Positions 28,036 through 37,089 of a DNA stretch of 64,000 nucleotides are shown here, piece after piece. The notes under the pieces were generated by a model that saw only the letters and a program-made list of their open reading frames with translations, made no database searches and was not told the DNA's origin. The position numbers and the translations under genes are program-made. Position 1 is the first letter of the stretch; each line of letters starts with the position of its first letter. Source of the DNA: Synechococcus sp. ROS8604 (GTDB lineage: Bacteria; Cyanobacteriota; Cyanobacteriia; PCC-6307; Cyanobiaceae); the NCBI RefSeq assembly GCF_014279655.1, contig NZ_CP047946.1, positions 310,001 through 374,000 on the forward strand, in the 5' to 3' direction.

Positions 28036-29084
28036 GCCCGTTGTCGTCTCAGTTATCAACACGACCGATTCTGGTCACAGGTGCGTCTGGCTTCATTGGA
28101 GCCGCGTTGTGCGAGCGACTGCTCCAACGCGGCGATCGTGTGATCGGCATTGACAATCTCAATGATTACTACGACCCAGCCCTGAAGCAGGCACGCCTTG
28201 CTCGCATCGAGGCGCTGGCCGTGCCAACCGCTGGAGCTTGGCGTTTCCAGCGGCTGGCCTTGGAGGACGGCGAAGCCTTGCTCAAGCTGTTTGCGAAAGA
28301 GCAACCGCGCGTGGTGGTGAATCTTGCCGCTCAGGCGGGTGTTCGCTACTCGCTGGAAAATCCAGCTGCCTACATCCAGAGCAATTTGGTGGGTTTTGGC
28401 CACATTCTTGAAGGCTGTCGACATCACGGCGTTGAGAATTTGGTCTATGCCTCGAGCAGTTCGGTGTATGGCGGCAATCGCAATTTGCCGTTCCACGAAC
28501 AGCAAGCGGTGAATCACCCCGTGAGTCTCTATGCGGCCAGCAAGAAAGCCAATGAATTAATGGCACACACCTACAGCCATCTGTATGGGTTGCCAGCCAC
28601 TGGCTTGCGCTTTTTTACGGTCTACGGCCCATGGGGCAGGCCGGATATGGCTCCAATGTTGTTTGCGAAAGCGATTTTGGCGGGCGAAGCGATCAAGGTG
28701 TTCAATCACGGCAAAATGCAGCGTGATTTCACCTATATCGACGACATCGTGGAGGGCGTGTTGCGCTGCTGCGACAAGCCAGCTACGTCGAATCCTGACT
28801 TTGATCCGATGCAGCCTGACCCGGCCACTGCCGCTGCCCCCCATCGCGTGTTCAATATCGGCAACAGTCAGCCCACCGAACTGCTGCGTTTTATTGAGGT
28901 GATGGAGCAGGCGTTGGGCAGGGAAGCGATCAAGGATTTTCAGCCGATGCAGCCCGGTGATGTGGTGGCCACGGCTGCAAACACGGAGGCTTTAGAAGCT
29001 TGGGTTGGCTTTAAGCCTTCAACCCCGATTGAAGAAGGCATCCAACGATTTGCTGATTGGTATCAGCATTTTTATCAACCGTAA
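28032..29084 (+). CDS. UDP-glucuronate 4-epimerase-like NAD-dependent epimerase
   Basis: 350 residues from a GTG overlapping the ugd stop (GTGA). ILVTGASGFIGAALCERLLQ is the NAD loop, DNLNDYYDPALKQARL is characteristic of the CapI/LpsL/GAE subgroup, and VYASSSSVYGGN with YAASKKANELMAH gives the Ser/Tyr/Lys triad. It would convert UDP-glucuronate to UDP-galacturonate for acidic surface polysaccharides. The pairing with ugd supports this strongly. Confidence 0.9.
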   Translation: MSPLSSQLSTRPILVTGASGFIGAALCERLLQRGDRVIGIDNLNDYYDPALKQARLARIEALAVPTAGAWRFQRLALEDGEALLKLFAKEQPRVVVNLAAQAGVRYSLENPAAYIQSNLVGFGHILEGCRHHGVENLVYASSSSVYGGNRNLPFHEQQAVNHPVSLYAASKKANELMAHTYSHLYGLPATGLRFFTVYGPWGRPDMAPMLFAKAILAGEAIKVFNHGKMQRDFTYIDDIVEGVLRCCDKPATSNPDFDPMQPDPATAAAPHRVFNIGNSQPTELLRFIEVMEQALGREAIKDFQPMQPGDVVATAANTEALEAWVGFKPSTPIEEGIQRFADWYQHFYQP

Positions 29085-29527
29085 AAGCGTTTCCCATCCA
29101 CCCGTTTTTGTTGGTGCCTGCGGGCTTGCTTGCGGGTGTATTCGCTCACGGTTGGATTGGCCACGCTGGGGTCAACATGGGCCACCTGCTCCCAAAGATG
29201 CTGGGGCGCCCAGCGCACGCTGTATTGATCAGGGGAATGTTTGATGATGTGGCACCAATGGTTGCTGCCGCATTGTTCGCAGAACAACTCCTCAAGCCAC
29301 TCGTTGCTCAACACAAACACTGGATAGGCCTTGATCACGAGTCGTGCCGTTTTGGCCTTCATGCCCCGTTGCCGCAACGCTTCTGCGCTCAATAAATGCA
29401 AAAAATATTTTTTTCCGTTGCCCCGCAGAATTTGGTCCTGGTGGACCGGGCAAACAAGTTGCCTGACTTTCGGTCGCCTGTTGCGACGGGACTCCATTTT
29501 CTGCCCGTGATCGGCTGAACAGGACAT
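29075..29527 (-). CDS. Conserved hypothetical protein, Cys-containing
   Basis: 150 residues, or 140 from the ATG at 29497 (MESRRNRRPKVRQLVCPVHQ). Four cysteines, in LVCPVHQ and LFCEQCGSNHWCHI, could form a metal site. The region TARLVIKAYPVFVLSNEWLE precedes the second cysteine group. The C-terminus is basic (KQARRHQQKRVDG). I believe it is a cyanobacterial family of unknown function. Its end overlaps the end of the convergent epimerase gene by 10 nt. Confidence 0.65.
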   Translation of the reverse strand: MSCSADHGQKMESRRNRRPKVRQLVCPVHQDQILRGNGKKYFLHLLSAEALRQRGMKAKTARLVIKAYPVFVLSNEWLEELFCEQCGSNHWCHIIKHSPDQYSVRWAPQHLWEQVAHVDPSVANPTVSEYTRKQARRHQQKRVDGKRFYG

Positions 29528-29681
29528 TCCGTAACAGCCTTTTCTGTTAGTACTTCAACTGTATAAGAGGATCAGCGCCAGGTTGTGTTATTTCGCACCT
29601 TTTGCTCGATCAGAACCATGCATCAAATTAGTTGGCCTCGTCTTTTCCTGACGGCGTGATGCCTTGATGGTTGGTTTCCAA

Positions 29682-29713
29682 TAAAAAATCCCATCCACAG
29701 CAGTGAATGGGAA
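29682..29713 (-). terminator. Rho-independent terminator after psbEFLJ
   Basis: Read on the minus strand: CCCAT pairs with ATGGG (29707-29711 with 29690-29694), followed after one mismatch by three more pairs around a 4-nt loop, then a run of six T. It lies about 30 nt downstream of the psbJ stop, so it should end the psbE-F-L-J transcript. Confidence 0.8.
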
Positions 29714-29739
29714 GCAATGAAGTCAATGTTGAATGGTGG

Positions 29740-29940
29740 TTAGGCAGAACCAACGCCCACATAGGAGCCGTAAAAGAACAAGCCCACAACAAAGATCACT
29801 GCCATGCCCCCTGCTGTGGCAACAAGCCAGAGGGGAAGGGTGCCTTCAGTCCAGCGTGACTTCCAGGCAACTGCTGGTCGGCCATCGGGGAGACGATCTG
29901 GGATACGACCATCAGGCAGATTAGATTTCTTGCCGCTCAT
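29740..29940 (-). CDS. psbJ: Photosystem II protein J
   Basis: 66 residues with one membrane helix ([21 protein letters not shown]) and the conserved end [10 protein letters not shown]. Longer than plant PsbJ (~40) because of an N-terminal extension rich in basic residues and prolines, usual for marine picocyanobacteria. Small thylakoid subunit near cytochrome b559 that affects electron flow from QA and plastoquinone exchange. Last gene of psbEFLJ. Confidence 0.96.
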   Translation of the reverse strand: MSGKKSNLPDGRIPDRLPDGRPAVAWKSRWTEGTLPLWLVATAGGMAVIFVVGLFFYGSYVGVGSA

Positions 29941-29951
29941 GATTCAGTCCT

Positions 29952-30071
29952 TCAGTTGAAGAAGTAGCTGGAGAAAAGGATTCCAGTCGTAAAAACAATC
30001 AGCAGCCCTAGGTAAAGGCTGGTGCGGTTGAGTTCAACCGGGAGATTGTTCGGGTTGGGATTGCGCTCCAT
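29952..30071 (-). CDS. psbL: Photosystem II protein L
   Basis: 39 residues beginning [20 protein letters not shown] and ending FSSYFFN, an almost invariant protein. One helix ([12 protein letters not shown]). It lies at the PSII monomer interface and is needed for QA function. Starts 11 nt after the end of psbF on the minus strand reading order, within psbEFLJ. Confidence 0.97.
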   Translation of the reverse strand: MERNPNPNNLPVELNRTSLYLGLLIVFTTGILFSSYFFN

Positions 30072-30089
30072 GGAGATTTCGTTGGGTGA

Positions 30090-30227
30090 TTAGCGGCGAA
30101 TAAACTGCATCGCAGCTAGGGCACCCAAGAAAAAGACTGTGGGAACACCCAAGGTGTGCAAAGCAAGCCAACGCACCGTAAAGATTGGGTAATTGCGAGG
30201 CGTTGAGGTGGCGGGAGTCTGTGTCAT
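30090..30227 (-). CDS. psbF: Cytochrome b559 subunit beta
   Basis: 45 residues: [20 protein letters not shown] at the start, then [20 protein letters not shown]. The His in LALHTLG is the axial haem ligand shared with PsbE. Single membrane helix. Its start follows the psbE stop by 3 nt. Confidence 0.98.
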   Translation of the reverse strand: MTQTPATSTPRNYPIFTVRWLALHTLGVPTVFFLGALAAMQFIRR

Positions 30228-30230
30228 GGC

Positions 30231-30479
30231 TTATTTCAAGCGCAGGTCGAGTTCAGATTTGCCCTCATAACGCTGGCTCACAACGGGAGCTTTGCTCTCA
30301 GAGGCTTGGAAATAAGCATCTGGACGAGGTGTGCCGAAGGCGTCGTAAGCGAGGCCTGTGGACACAAACAAGAAACCTGCCAAGAAAATGGATGGCAAGG
30401 TGATGGCATGAATCACCCAGTAACGAATACTGGTGATGATTTCAAAAAACGGGCGTTCCCCGGTGGAGCCGGCAGCCAT
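30231..30479 (-). CDS. psbE: Cytochrome b559 subunit alpha
   Basis: 82 residues, standard size. [20 protein letters not shown] carries the axial haem His, followed by [19 protein letters not shown] and a lumenal tail with [12 protein letters not shown]. Core PSII reaction-centre subunit needed for assembly and photoprotection. First gene of psbEFLJ, 109 nt after ycf48 on the same strand; the promoter may lie in that gap or upstream of rubA. Confidence 0.98.
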   Translation of the reverse strand: MAAGSTGERPFFEIITSIRYWVIHAITLPSIFLAGFLFVSTGLAYDAFGTPRPDAYFQASESKAPVVSQRYEGKSELDLRLK

Positions 30480-30588
30480 AGCGTCGGGCGTATCAGCTGA
30501 TTGATCTTAGGGCAGCTGCCCCAAACTCGCGCTGCTCAAACCGCACTGGTTACAGAGCGTTGTCAGAGCAGCTCTCGAATCCCGTGGA

Positions 30589-31599
30589 TCAGCTGGTCGC
30601 CGACCAACGCAGAAGGTTTCCGCGTTCGCCGAGAAGGAAGGCATGGAACTGATTGCCACTGTGATCGAACACGAAACGGTTGAAATTCGTGGGGGTCTGA
30701 TTGGCTTCAGGATCCCGCTCCCAGCTATCGCCGTTGTCACGACTCACCAGCAAGGTTCCATTGCCGCCACCTGCCCAAATCGCACCGTCATCGGACCAGG
30801 CCATGTCCATGTAGCCGTAGCCATTGGTGATCGGGATGATCGCCTTGCTCCAGTTCTCGTTGTCAACGTCGTCTTCGTTGAAACGAATCTGAGCGCCTCG
30901 AGCCACCATCCAAAGCTTTCCATCGGGTTGGTAGCCGATGCTTTGCAGTCGCTGACTGCTCACTCGCTGGTGGACCTGCCAGACGTCTTGCCCAGGGGCC
31001 CATCCGGCATAGAAGTTGCCCAGGCTGCTCACGCTCACATACCCCCCCCCAGGGCCGCGGCGTAGATCGCGAATCGCCCCTGCGGCATCACTCACTTCCG
31101 CTTCCCAACTTCCGCCTCCGTCACTGGTGCGATACACAGCGCCAACATTGTTGGCTAGTTCGGCTGTGTTGGGTCCAAGCGCCGTAATCAAGTAGGGCTC
31201 GCCGGGAAGTTTCGTGTCAAGGAAGAGCCTGGTCCAATTGTTGCCACCATCGCTGGTGTGCATCAGCAAACCAGGCTGACCGGCAATCCAGCCATCGTCA
31301 CCGTCGAAGGCAATGCTGATGAGGCGAAAATTCTCTTCTTCTGGAAGATCCAAGCTGCGTTCATTCCAACTGGCGCCGCCATCATTGGTCTCAAGAATCA
31401 GTCTGTTGCTGCCTACCAGAAATCCGTGATCGGCGTTCGTGAAGGCCACATCCAGAGGATTTCCCTGGGTGTTGAGGTCGATGGCTTGCCAGGGGCTGGA
31501 CTGTGCCATCGGTAATCGCGTGGTGACACACCCGCCGAGACCGAGGCCGATGCAGGCCACCAAGACAAGGTTGAAGAGAGGGGTAAGCAGTTGCTTCAT
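30589..31599 (-). CDS. ycf48: Photosystem II assembly factor Ycf48 (HCF136)
   Basis: 336 residues. The N-terminus has a hydrophobic stretch ending in a lipobox-like GLGLGGC, so it is likely a lipid-anchored lumenal protein. Repeated WxxxD/NDGGxSW blades, for example LETNDGGASWNE, MHTSDGGNNWTR, YRTSDGGGSWEA and LVSRDNGDSWERD, make a seven-bladed propeller. It binds the D1 precursor and helps reaction-centre assembly. The rubA-ycf48-psbEFLJ order is a conserved cyanobacterial arrangement. Confidence 0.96.
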   Translation of the reverse strand: MKQLLTPLFNLVLVACIGLGLGGCVTTRLPMAQSSPWQAIDLNTQGNPLDVAFTNADHGFLVGSNRLILETNDGGASWNERSLDLPEEENFRLISIAFDGDDGWIAGQPGLLMHTSDGGNNWTRLFLDTKLPGEPYLITALGPNTAELANNVGAVYRTSDGGGSWEAEVSDAAGAIRDLRRGPGGGYVSVSSLGNFYAGWAPGQDVWQVHQRVSSQRLQSIGYQPDGKLWMVARGAQIRFNEDDVDNENWSKAIIPITNGYGYMDMAWSDDGAIWAGGGNGTLLVSRDNGDSWERDPEANQTPTNFNRFVFDHSGNQFHAFLLGERGNLLRWSATS

Positions 31600-31616
31600 T
31601 GGGATCAGAGGGGGTC

Positions 31617-32063
31617 TCAGCGCAGGGAATAGAGGGAGAGGAAAAATGCAAAGCCGAGGGCTAGCCCGCCAAAAATCAGTACATTTTTTTGGCCAGGAGT
31701 GAGGCGGTTAACTCCAAGACCGAAATTAAGGTTCTCTTCAAAGCCACTGGCCTTGGAGCGAGGCCCGATATCGGTAAAGGCTCCGACCCTGCTGCGGCAC
31801 ACCGGACAACGGAAGCCGATCGGGTCGAGATCTTCAAAAGCCGTGCCGACAGCGATCCCGAGCTTCTTAACCCCTTCATCGGGGTCGTAGACGTAACCAC
31901 AGCTTCGGCATTCGAACCGGTGCGTGCGTGGGTCGGTTGGTTCGCTTTCCTTGCTGGCAGGAGCCTCGTCTTCCGTCGCCATGGCTTCAGGCGCCAGAGA
32001 CACCTCTGCAGGGGGGTCAACTTCTGCGGGAACTTCCGCTGATGGGCTGATCTCGTCGCTCAC
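31617..32063 (-). CDS. rubA: Membrane-anchored rubredoxin
   Basis: 148 residues from the GTG at 32063. An acidic, Pro/Ala-rich N-terminal third precedes the rubredoxin domain with two C-x-x-C pairs, FECRSCGYVYDPDEG and GFRCPVCRSRVGAF, which bind one iron. A C-terminal helix (VLIFGGLALGFAFFLSLYSL) anchors it in the thylakoid. It is required for photosystem assembly in cyanobacteria. Divergent from ndhC across a 100-nt gap that must hold both promoters. Confidence 0.94.
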   Translation of the reverse strand: MSDEISPSAEVPAEVDPPAEVSLAPEAMATEDEAPASKESEPTDPRTHRFECRSCGYVYDPDEGVKKLGIAVGTAFEDLDPIGFRCPVCRSRVGAFTDIGPRSKASGFEENLNFGLGVNRLTPGQKNVLIFGGLALGFAFFLSLYSLR

Positions 32064-32163
32064 CGCTCCTCTTCCAGGTGACAAGACTCTATCGGCGTTG
32101 GGACGTTGAACGACAGAGGTGGTCTGCGAATGCCAGACTGAGTTCCACAAAGGGGCTGCCTCA

Positions 32164-32526
32164 ATGTTTGTGCTGCCGGGTTACGACGCATTCCTGGGGT
32201 TCCTGCTGATTGCAGCAGCGGTGCCGGTGTTGGCGTTGGTGACCAACAAGCTGTTGGCTCCTCGCAGCCAGGGTGGAGAGCGTGAACTCACTTACGAATC
32301 CGGGATGGAGCCGATCGGTGGAGCTTGGATTCAGTTCAATATCCGCTACTACATGTTTGCGCTTGTTTTTGTCATCTTCGATGTCGAGACGGTCTTCCTC
32401 TATCCCTGGGCTGTGGCATTCCACCGCTTGGGATTGTTGGCATTCATCGAAGCCCTCGTTTTTATTACCATCCTGCTCGTGGCATTGGCCTATGCATGGC
32501 GCAAAGGCGCCCTCGAGTGGAGCTGA
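32164..32526 (+). CDS. ndhC: NAD(P)H-quinone oxidoreductase subunit 3
   Basis: 120 residues, the standard length, with three helices. [20 protein letters not shown] and the acidic [13 protein letters not shown] are the conserved NdhC segments. Thylakoid NDH-1 membrane subunit involved in cyclic electron flow and respiration. The ATG at 32164 gives the normal N-terminus ([10 protein letters not shown]). First of ndhC-K-J. Confidence 0.97.
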   Translation: MFVLPGYDAFLGFLLIAAAVPVLALVTNKLLAPRSQGGERELTYESGMEPIGGAWIQFNIRYYMFALVFVIFDVETVFLYPWAVAFHRLGLLAFIEALVFITILLVALAYAWRKGALEWS

Positions 32527-32529
32527 TTG

Positions 32530-33309
32530 ATGACCAACCCCATCACCATGACGTCAACCGGCGATAGCCCTTCGATTCAGTCCCTTCGCGACCTTCGTGA
32601 AGCAAGTTGTGGGCCCGTTGGTGGTGCTGCAGACGGGTCGCCCACGGTCACCAATGACCTCAGTGAAAACATCATCCTGACGAGCCTGGATGACTTGCAC
32701 AATTGGGCTCGTCTCAGCAGCCTTTGGCCCCTGCTGTACGGAACGGCCTGTTGCTTTATCGAGTTTGCTGCTCTACTCGGTTCGCGTTTCGACTTTGACC
32801 GCTTCGGACTGGTGCCTCGCAGCTCGCCCAGGCAAGCCGATCTATTGATCGTTGCTGGCACCGTCACGATGAAAATGGGTCCAGCCTTGGTTCGTCTCTA
32901 CGAACAGATGCCGGAACCGAAATATGTCATCGCGATGGGAGCTTGCACGATTACGGGGGGCATGTTCAGCGCTGACTCCACCACCGCTGTTCGTGGCGTC
33001 GACAAATTGATCCCGGTGGATCTTTATTTGCCCGGATGTCCACCACGCCCGGAAGCAATTTTTGATGCGGTGATCAAGCTGCGCAAAAAAGTTGGGAATG
33101 AGTCGATCAGTGATCGCCTCCAGCTCAAACAAACCCACCGCTATTGCACTGTGGATCACGCGATGGTTCCGGTTGAACCGATCGTGAATGGTTCCTACTT
33201 GCGTGCTGATACGCAGGTTGCAGCCCTGGCCGCTGGAGCAGGCATTCCGATGGCTGCCCCAGAGCAAACTGAATCCGCTGAGCCCGTCTCCTCCGGTACG
33301 TCCTCATGA
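32530..33309 (+). CDS. ndhK: NAD(P)H-quinone oxidoreductase subunit K
   Basis: 259 residues. [16 protein letters not shown] has the paired cysteines, and [11 protein letters not shown] and [13 protein letters not shown] the other two ligands of iron-sulfur cluster N2. Peripheral subunit of NDH-1. N- and C-terminal ends are longer than in E. coli NuoB, as usual in cyanobacteria. Starts 3 nt after ndhC and overlaps ndhJ by 4 nt. Confidence 0.97.
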   Translation: MTNPITMTSTGDSPSIQSLRDLREASCGPVGGAADGSPTVTNDLSENIILTSLDDLHNWARLSSLWPLLYGTACCFIEFAALLGSRFDFDRFGLVPRSSPRQADLLIVAGTVTMKMGPALVRLYEQMPEPKYVIAMGACTITGGMFSADSTTAVRGVDKLIPVDLYLPGCPPRPEAIFDAVIKLRKKVGNESISDRLQLKQTHRYCTVDHAMVPVEPIVNGSYLRADTQVAALAAGAGIPMAAPEQTESAEPVSSGTSS

Positions 33310-33857
33310 GTCCTAACTCTCCCGAGAAGCAGTCAGCTGCAGAGGTTCCTGTTGCTGCATCTCCTCAGCCGGGGCCTGTGAGCCTATGGCTGAACAAGCA
33401 AGGCTTCGAGCATGAGGCCCTAGACGCCGACCATCTCGGGATCGAGCAAATTGGCGTTGAGGCTCTCTTTCTGCAAGTCATCGCTGCTGCCTTGAAAAGC
33501 AATGGTTTTGATTATTTGCAGTGTCAGGGCGGATATGACGAGGGCCCTGGCGAAAGGCTTGTCTGCTTCTATCACTTTGTGGCGATGGCTGAGCTCATCG
33601 ATGGCAAGAGAGACACCCTGCGTGAAGTGCGTTTGAAGGTGTTCTTGTCTCGGGAAGGAGAACCGAGTCTTCCAAGCCTTTACGGGCTGTTTCGTGGTGC
33701 GGATTGGCAGGAGCGTGAAACCTTCGACATGTTTGGCATCCATTTCGAAGGCCATCCCCATCCCAAGCGTTTACTCATGCCTGAAGACTGGACCGGTTGG
33801 CCGCTTCGCAAGGATTATGTGCAACCCGATTTTTATGAGATGCAAGACGCTTACTAA
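33306..33857 (+). CDS. ndhJ: NAD(P)H-quinone oxidoreductase subunit J
   Basis: 183 residues. The 30-kDa-subunit signature is [20 protein letters not shown], followed by [17 protein letters not shown] at the end. Peripheral arm subunit of NDH-1 next to NdhK and NdhH. Its TAA is immediately followed by the stop codon of the convergent yvcK-like gene. Confidence 0.97.
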   Translation: MSPNSPEKQSAAEVPVAASPQPGPVSLWLNKQGFEHEALDADHLGIEQIGVEALFLQVIAAALKSNGFDYLQCQGGYDEGPGERLVCFYHFVAMAELIDGKRDTLREVRLKVFLSREGEPSLPSLYGLFRGADWQERETFDMFGIHFEGHPHPKRLLMPEDWTGWPLRKDYVQPDFYEMQDAY

Positions 33858-35258
33858 TTAAGCGTTTTGATTGTCACGCTTATGCCGTCTGTAAAAGCGC
33901 ATGACGGCTAAGGCGAGACTGCGGGGATCGTGGTGGAGCGTTGCGGTGGGACGGCTCCCTTGAAGGGGGGCTTGCATGACGTCAAATCCTTCTTGTTGCA
34001 ACTGCCTGCTGTCGCAGATCACGGGTTCTGCGCCCAACTGGCGATAGTGAGCCAAAAGGTCAGATTCCCCGATTTCCTCCTGAGCAAGCACGCAGTCGAA
34101 TAAGCGTTTGCTCACACCGAGCGAAGCCAATTGCGCTTCGATGGCGTGAAGGTGACCACTCACATCCAACCCATCCGTTTCTCCTGGTTGAGTCATCAGG
34201 TTGCAGATGTAAAGCCTGGGCGCGCGGCTGCGTTGAATCGCAGTGACCAATTCAGGCACGAGCAAATTCGGGAGAAGGGAGGTGTAGAGACTTCCTGGTC
34301 CCAGCAAGATCAAATCGGCATGGGCAATAGCTTCCAGGGCTCTGGGCAACGCCGGTGGCTTTTCTGGCAGGCATCCCATCCGCACAATCGGACTACGAGC
34401 CTTGCCGATCGCCGATTCCCCCTCAATGCGGGTGCCGTCCTCCAGTTCAGCCCAGAGACGGACATCGGCATTGGTGGCAGGGACCACCTGGCCCTGAACG
34501 GCAAGGACGCGACTTGAGGCTGTGATCGCTGTTTCCAAGCTCCCAGTAATGGCGCTGAGGGCGGAAAGAAAGAGATTGCCAAAGCTATGGCCTTCCAGGC
34601 CGCTGCCGGCCGAGAAGCGGTATTGGAACAGGCGGGTGAGCAAGGGCTCTTCGGTGGAGAGCGCTGCAAGGCAGTTGCGGATGTCGCCTGGAGGCAACAC
34701 ACCGAGTTCGCGACGCAGCACGCCACTGCTGCCTCCGTCATCGGCAACGGTCACGATCGCAGTGATGTGGCTGCTGTAGCGCTTCAGCCCACTCAGCAGG
34801 GTTGATAAGCCTGTCCCACCACCAATCGCCACGATGCTGGGGCCTCGATTGAGGCGACTTTTGGCCCGCAGTGCATCCACCAACACCGTGTCTTTTTCCG
34901 GCGCTAAGGCCTGTTGGATGGAGCCAAAACTCTGGCTCTGCCCCCAGAGCAGCAGCCCAATGCCCAGCAGAAGAACGAGAGGGCCCGTGATCGCTCCCGG
35001 TAGCACCCTTGTGATCCAGCCAAGGGCTTCTTGGATCGCCCAGAGCATCCAATAGATTGGTTGCAGGTCTGCCCAAACGGCAGCTCCTAACAGGGCTAAG
35101 ACCAATCCAAGCCCTGATGTGAATAGCCAACGCTTCACCACCAGGCCGGGTTGCAACCAGCTCATCGCTCTGCGGGAGCGCAGCATCAGATCGCGCTGCC
35201 GCTCCGCCTGCATGGCTCGGACGCGCTGACGATTTCCGCGGCGTGGAGGGCTGGTCAA
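33858..35258 (-). CDS. YvcK/CofD-like protein (gluconeogenesis factor family)
   Basis: 466 residues. Two membrane helices near residues 45-65 and 85-110 precede the CofD-like domain. VAIGGGTGLSTLLSGLKRYS, VTVADDGGSSGVLRRELGVL and PPGDIRNCLAAL are the nucleotide-sugar-binding motifs, and LLGPGSLYTSLLPNLLVPEL is the conserved C-terminal block. YvcK binds UDP-GlcNAc-type ligands and controls cell-wall and carbon metabolism in Bacillus; the membrane-anchored form is the cyanobacterial type. The exact role here is unproven. Confidence 0.86.
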   Translation of the reverse strand: MTSPPRRGNRQRVRAMQAERQRDLMLRSRRAMSWLQPGLVVKRWLFTSGLGLVLALLGAAVWADLQPIYWMLWAIQEALGWITRVLPGAITGPLVLLLGIGLLLWGQSQSFGSIQQALAPEKDTVLVDALRAKSRLNRGPSIVAIGGGTGLSTLLSGLKRYSSHITAIVTVADDGGSSGVLRRELGVLPPGDIRNCLAALSTEEPLLTRLFQYRFSAGSGLEGHSFGNLFLSALSAITGSLETAITASSRVLAVQGQVVPATNADVRLWAELEDGTRIEGESAIGKARSPIVRMGCLPEKPPALPRALEAIAHADLILLGPGSLYTSLLPNLLVPELVTAIQRSRAPRLYICNLMTQPGETDGLDVSGHLHAIEAQLASLGVSKRLFDCVLAQEEIGESDLLAHYRQLGAEPVICDSRQLQQEGFDVMQAPLQGSRPTATLHHDPRSLALAVMRFYRRHKRDNQNA

Positions 35259-35353
35259 AAGGAATCAGATGCGATGGCGTCAAATCCATCGGTATGGGTG
35301 AACTGTACGGAAGTTGACCCTGATGACCATCCTTATACGGCAATCCAGGCAGG

Positions 35354-36181
35354 ATGAGTCAACGTTCAGCCTTCAGCCCTTTGGTTAACGCGCGGGATTC
35401 CTCGTTCAAACCCGTTGTCGAGATGCGAGATCTCACGATGCAATGGGGTTCCCACCCGGTGCTGGACGGGGTGAATCTGTTGATGAAACCAGGAGAACGC
35501 ATCGCGGTGGTCGGCCCGTCAGGAGCAGGGAAATCCACGGTCTTGCGCTTGTTGGCTGGTTTGCAAGTGCCCACATCCGGTGAACTGAGGTTGTTTGGCG
35601 AACCTCAGCCCTACCTGCGCCTCGATCAGCGCCGCCCGCCGGATGTTCGGCTGGTGTTCCAGAACCCAGCACTGCTGGCCTCCTTAACGGTGGAGGAAAA
35701 TGTGGGCTTCCTCTTGAACCGGCTTGGACGGATGGGGCCGGCCCAGATTCGTGAGCGCGTCATGGCCTGCTTGGAGGCTGTGGGTTTGTATGAAGTCGCC
35801 CATCAATATCCCGGCGAGCTCAGCGGAGGGATGCAGAAGCGAGTGAGCTTTGCTCGCGCCTTGATCGACGATCCAGATCGCGATGAAGCCGCGATGCCTC
35901 TCTTGCTCTACGACGAGCCCACAGCGGGCCTGGACCCAGTCGCAGCGACGAGGATTGAAGATTTGATTGTGAAAACCACCACCGTGGCGCAGGGGTGTTC
36001 GGTGGTGGTCAGCCATGTGCACAGCACCATTGAACGCACGGCGAAGCGCATCGTGATGCTCTACGGCGGCCGCTTCCAATGGGACGGAACCGTGGACGAT
36101 TACCGAACAACCGATAATCCCTACGTGGTTCAGTTCAGGACGGGTAACCTGCGCGGACCGATGCAGCCTGCTGAGCACTGA
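35354..36181 (+). CDS. ABC transporter ATP-binding protein, MlaF-like lipid transport
   Basis: 275 residues. Walker A VVGPSGAGKSTVLRLLAGLQ, Q-loop LVFQNPALLASLTVEENVGF, signature GELSGGMQKRVSFARALIDD and Walker B LLLYDEPTAGLDPV are all present; the GGMQKR form is typical of MlaF/TGD3. Drives retrograde or inter-membrane lipid movement. It is followed 3 nt later by the MCE-domain gene; the permease (MlaE/TGD1-like) is not in this window, as is usual in cyanobacteria. Confidence 0.92.
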   Translation: MSQRSAFSPLVNARDSSFKPVVEMRDLTMQWGSHPVLDGVNLLMKPGERIAVVGPSGAGKSTVLRLLAGLQVPTSGELRLFGEPQPYLRLDQRRPPDVRLVFQNPALLASLTVEENVGFLLNRLGRMGPAQIRERVMACLEAVGLYEVAHQYPGELSGGMQKRVSFARALIDDPDRDEAAMPLLLYDEPTAGLDPVAATRIEDLIVKTTTVAQGCSVVVSHVHSTIERTAKRIVMLYGGRFQWDGTVDDYRTTDNPYVVQFRTGNLRGPMQPAEH

Positions 36182-36184
36182 ATT

Positions 36185-37078
36185 ATGCGTAGGAGCGTAC
36201 GTGAGGGGATGGTTGGATTTTCAGTGATTGCCGCGGTGGTTGCCTTTGCCGGCACCATGCTTTGGCTACGGGGTGAGCGGGCTTTCTCGAAGACCTGGAG
36301 TGTGACGGCCGATTTTGAGGATGCAGGCGGATTGGCGGTTCGCTCCCCTGTGACCTATCGGGGAATCATGGTGGGCAATGTGTCGGACATCAAGGTGACG
36401 CCCCAGGCGGTCAGGGTGTCGATCCAGATTTCTGAGGATGATCTCCAGCTAACCCTTCCTGTTCAAGCCACCGTGGCTTCAGCATCTTTGTTGGGTGGGG
36501 ATTCCCAGGTGGCCCTCAGCAGTCTTGGCCCGCCCCTGAAGAAGGATGCACCGATGCCTAAATCTGCACGCTGTAAGGGCCAGGGGGTTTTGTGTGAGGG
36601 CGCGACGATTCAAGGCAGCGAAGCTCCCAGCATCGCAACCATTACCAACTCACTCCAAGAGATTTTGGAACAGGTCAAGAAGGAAGACCTGGTTCCCAAA
36701 TTGGTGGGATCGACCCAACAATTCGATGCCACGTTGACAGATATTCAAAAGCTTTCAAATCAACTCACCATTGATTTAGCGAGGGCTGCGCCCACGATTT
36801 CCAACCTCAATGAAGCCACGGCTCAGGCCGCCAGTGCCAGCCGTCATATCAACAACGTGGTGAGCGCTTTCGACAATCCCACAACGATGACGGACCTCAA
36901 GCAAACGGTGAGCAATGCTCGATCGTTGACGGCAACCTTTGATGAGGTGGGTGGTGATGTTGAGAAACTCACGGCAGACCCCCAATTCATGGCGGCTGTG
37001 CGCAGCGTCACGATTGGTTTAGGGCAGTTTTTCAACGAGCTCTATCCCGCCAGCACCCCGGATGTCACCAAGCCTTAA
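36185..37078 (+). CDS. MCE-domain lipid-binding protein (MlaD/TGD2-like)
   Basis: 297 residues. One N-terminal helix (VIAAVVAFAGTMLWLRG) anchors it. The MCE domain (residues ~40-120) shows GGLAVRSPVTYRGIMVGNV and ends in a LLGGDSQVAL loop. The C-terminal part is a predicted helical coiled region rich in Thr, Asn and Ala. It would carry lipids across the periplasm with the ATPase encoded just upstream. Ends 11 nt before the convergent chlD gene. Confidence 0.92.
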   Translation: MRRSVREGMVGFSVIAAVVAFAGTMLWLRGERAFSKTWSVTADFEDAGGLAVRSPVTYRGIMVGNVSDIKVTPQAVRVSIQISEDDLQLTLPVQATVASASLLGGDSQVALSSLGPPLKKDAPMPKSARCKGQGVLCEGATIQGSEAPSIATITNSLQEILEQVKKEDLVPKLVGSTQQFDATLTDIQKLSNQLTIDLARAAPTISNLNEATAQAASASRHINNVVSAFDNPTTMTDLKQTVSNARSLTATFDEVGGDVEKLTADPQFMAAVRSVTIGLGQFFNELYPASTPDVTKP

Positions 37079-37089
37079 ACCGCACTGAC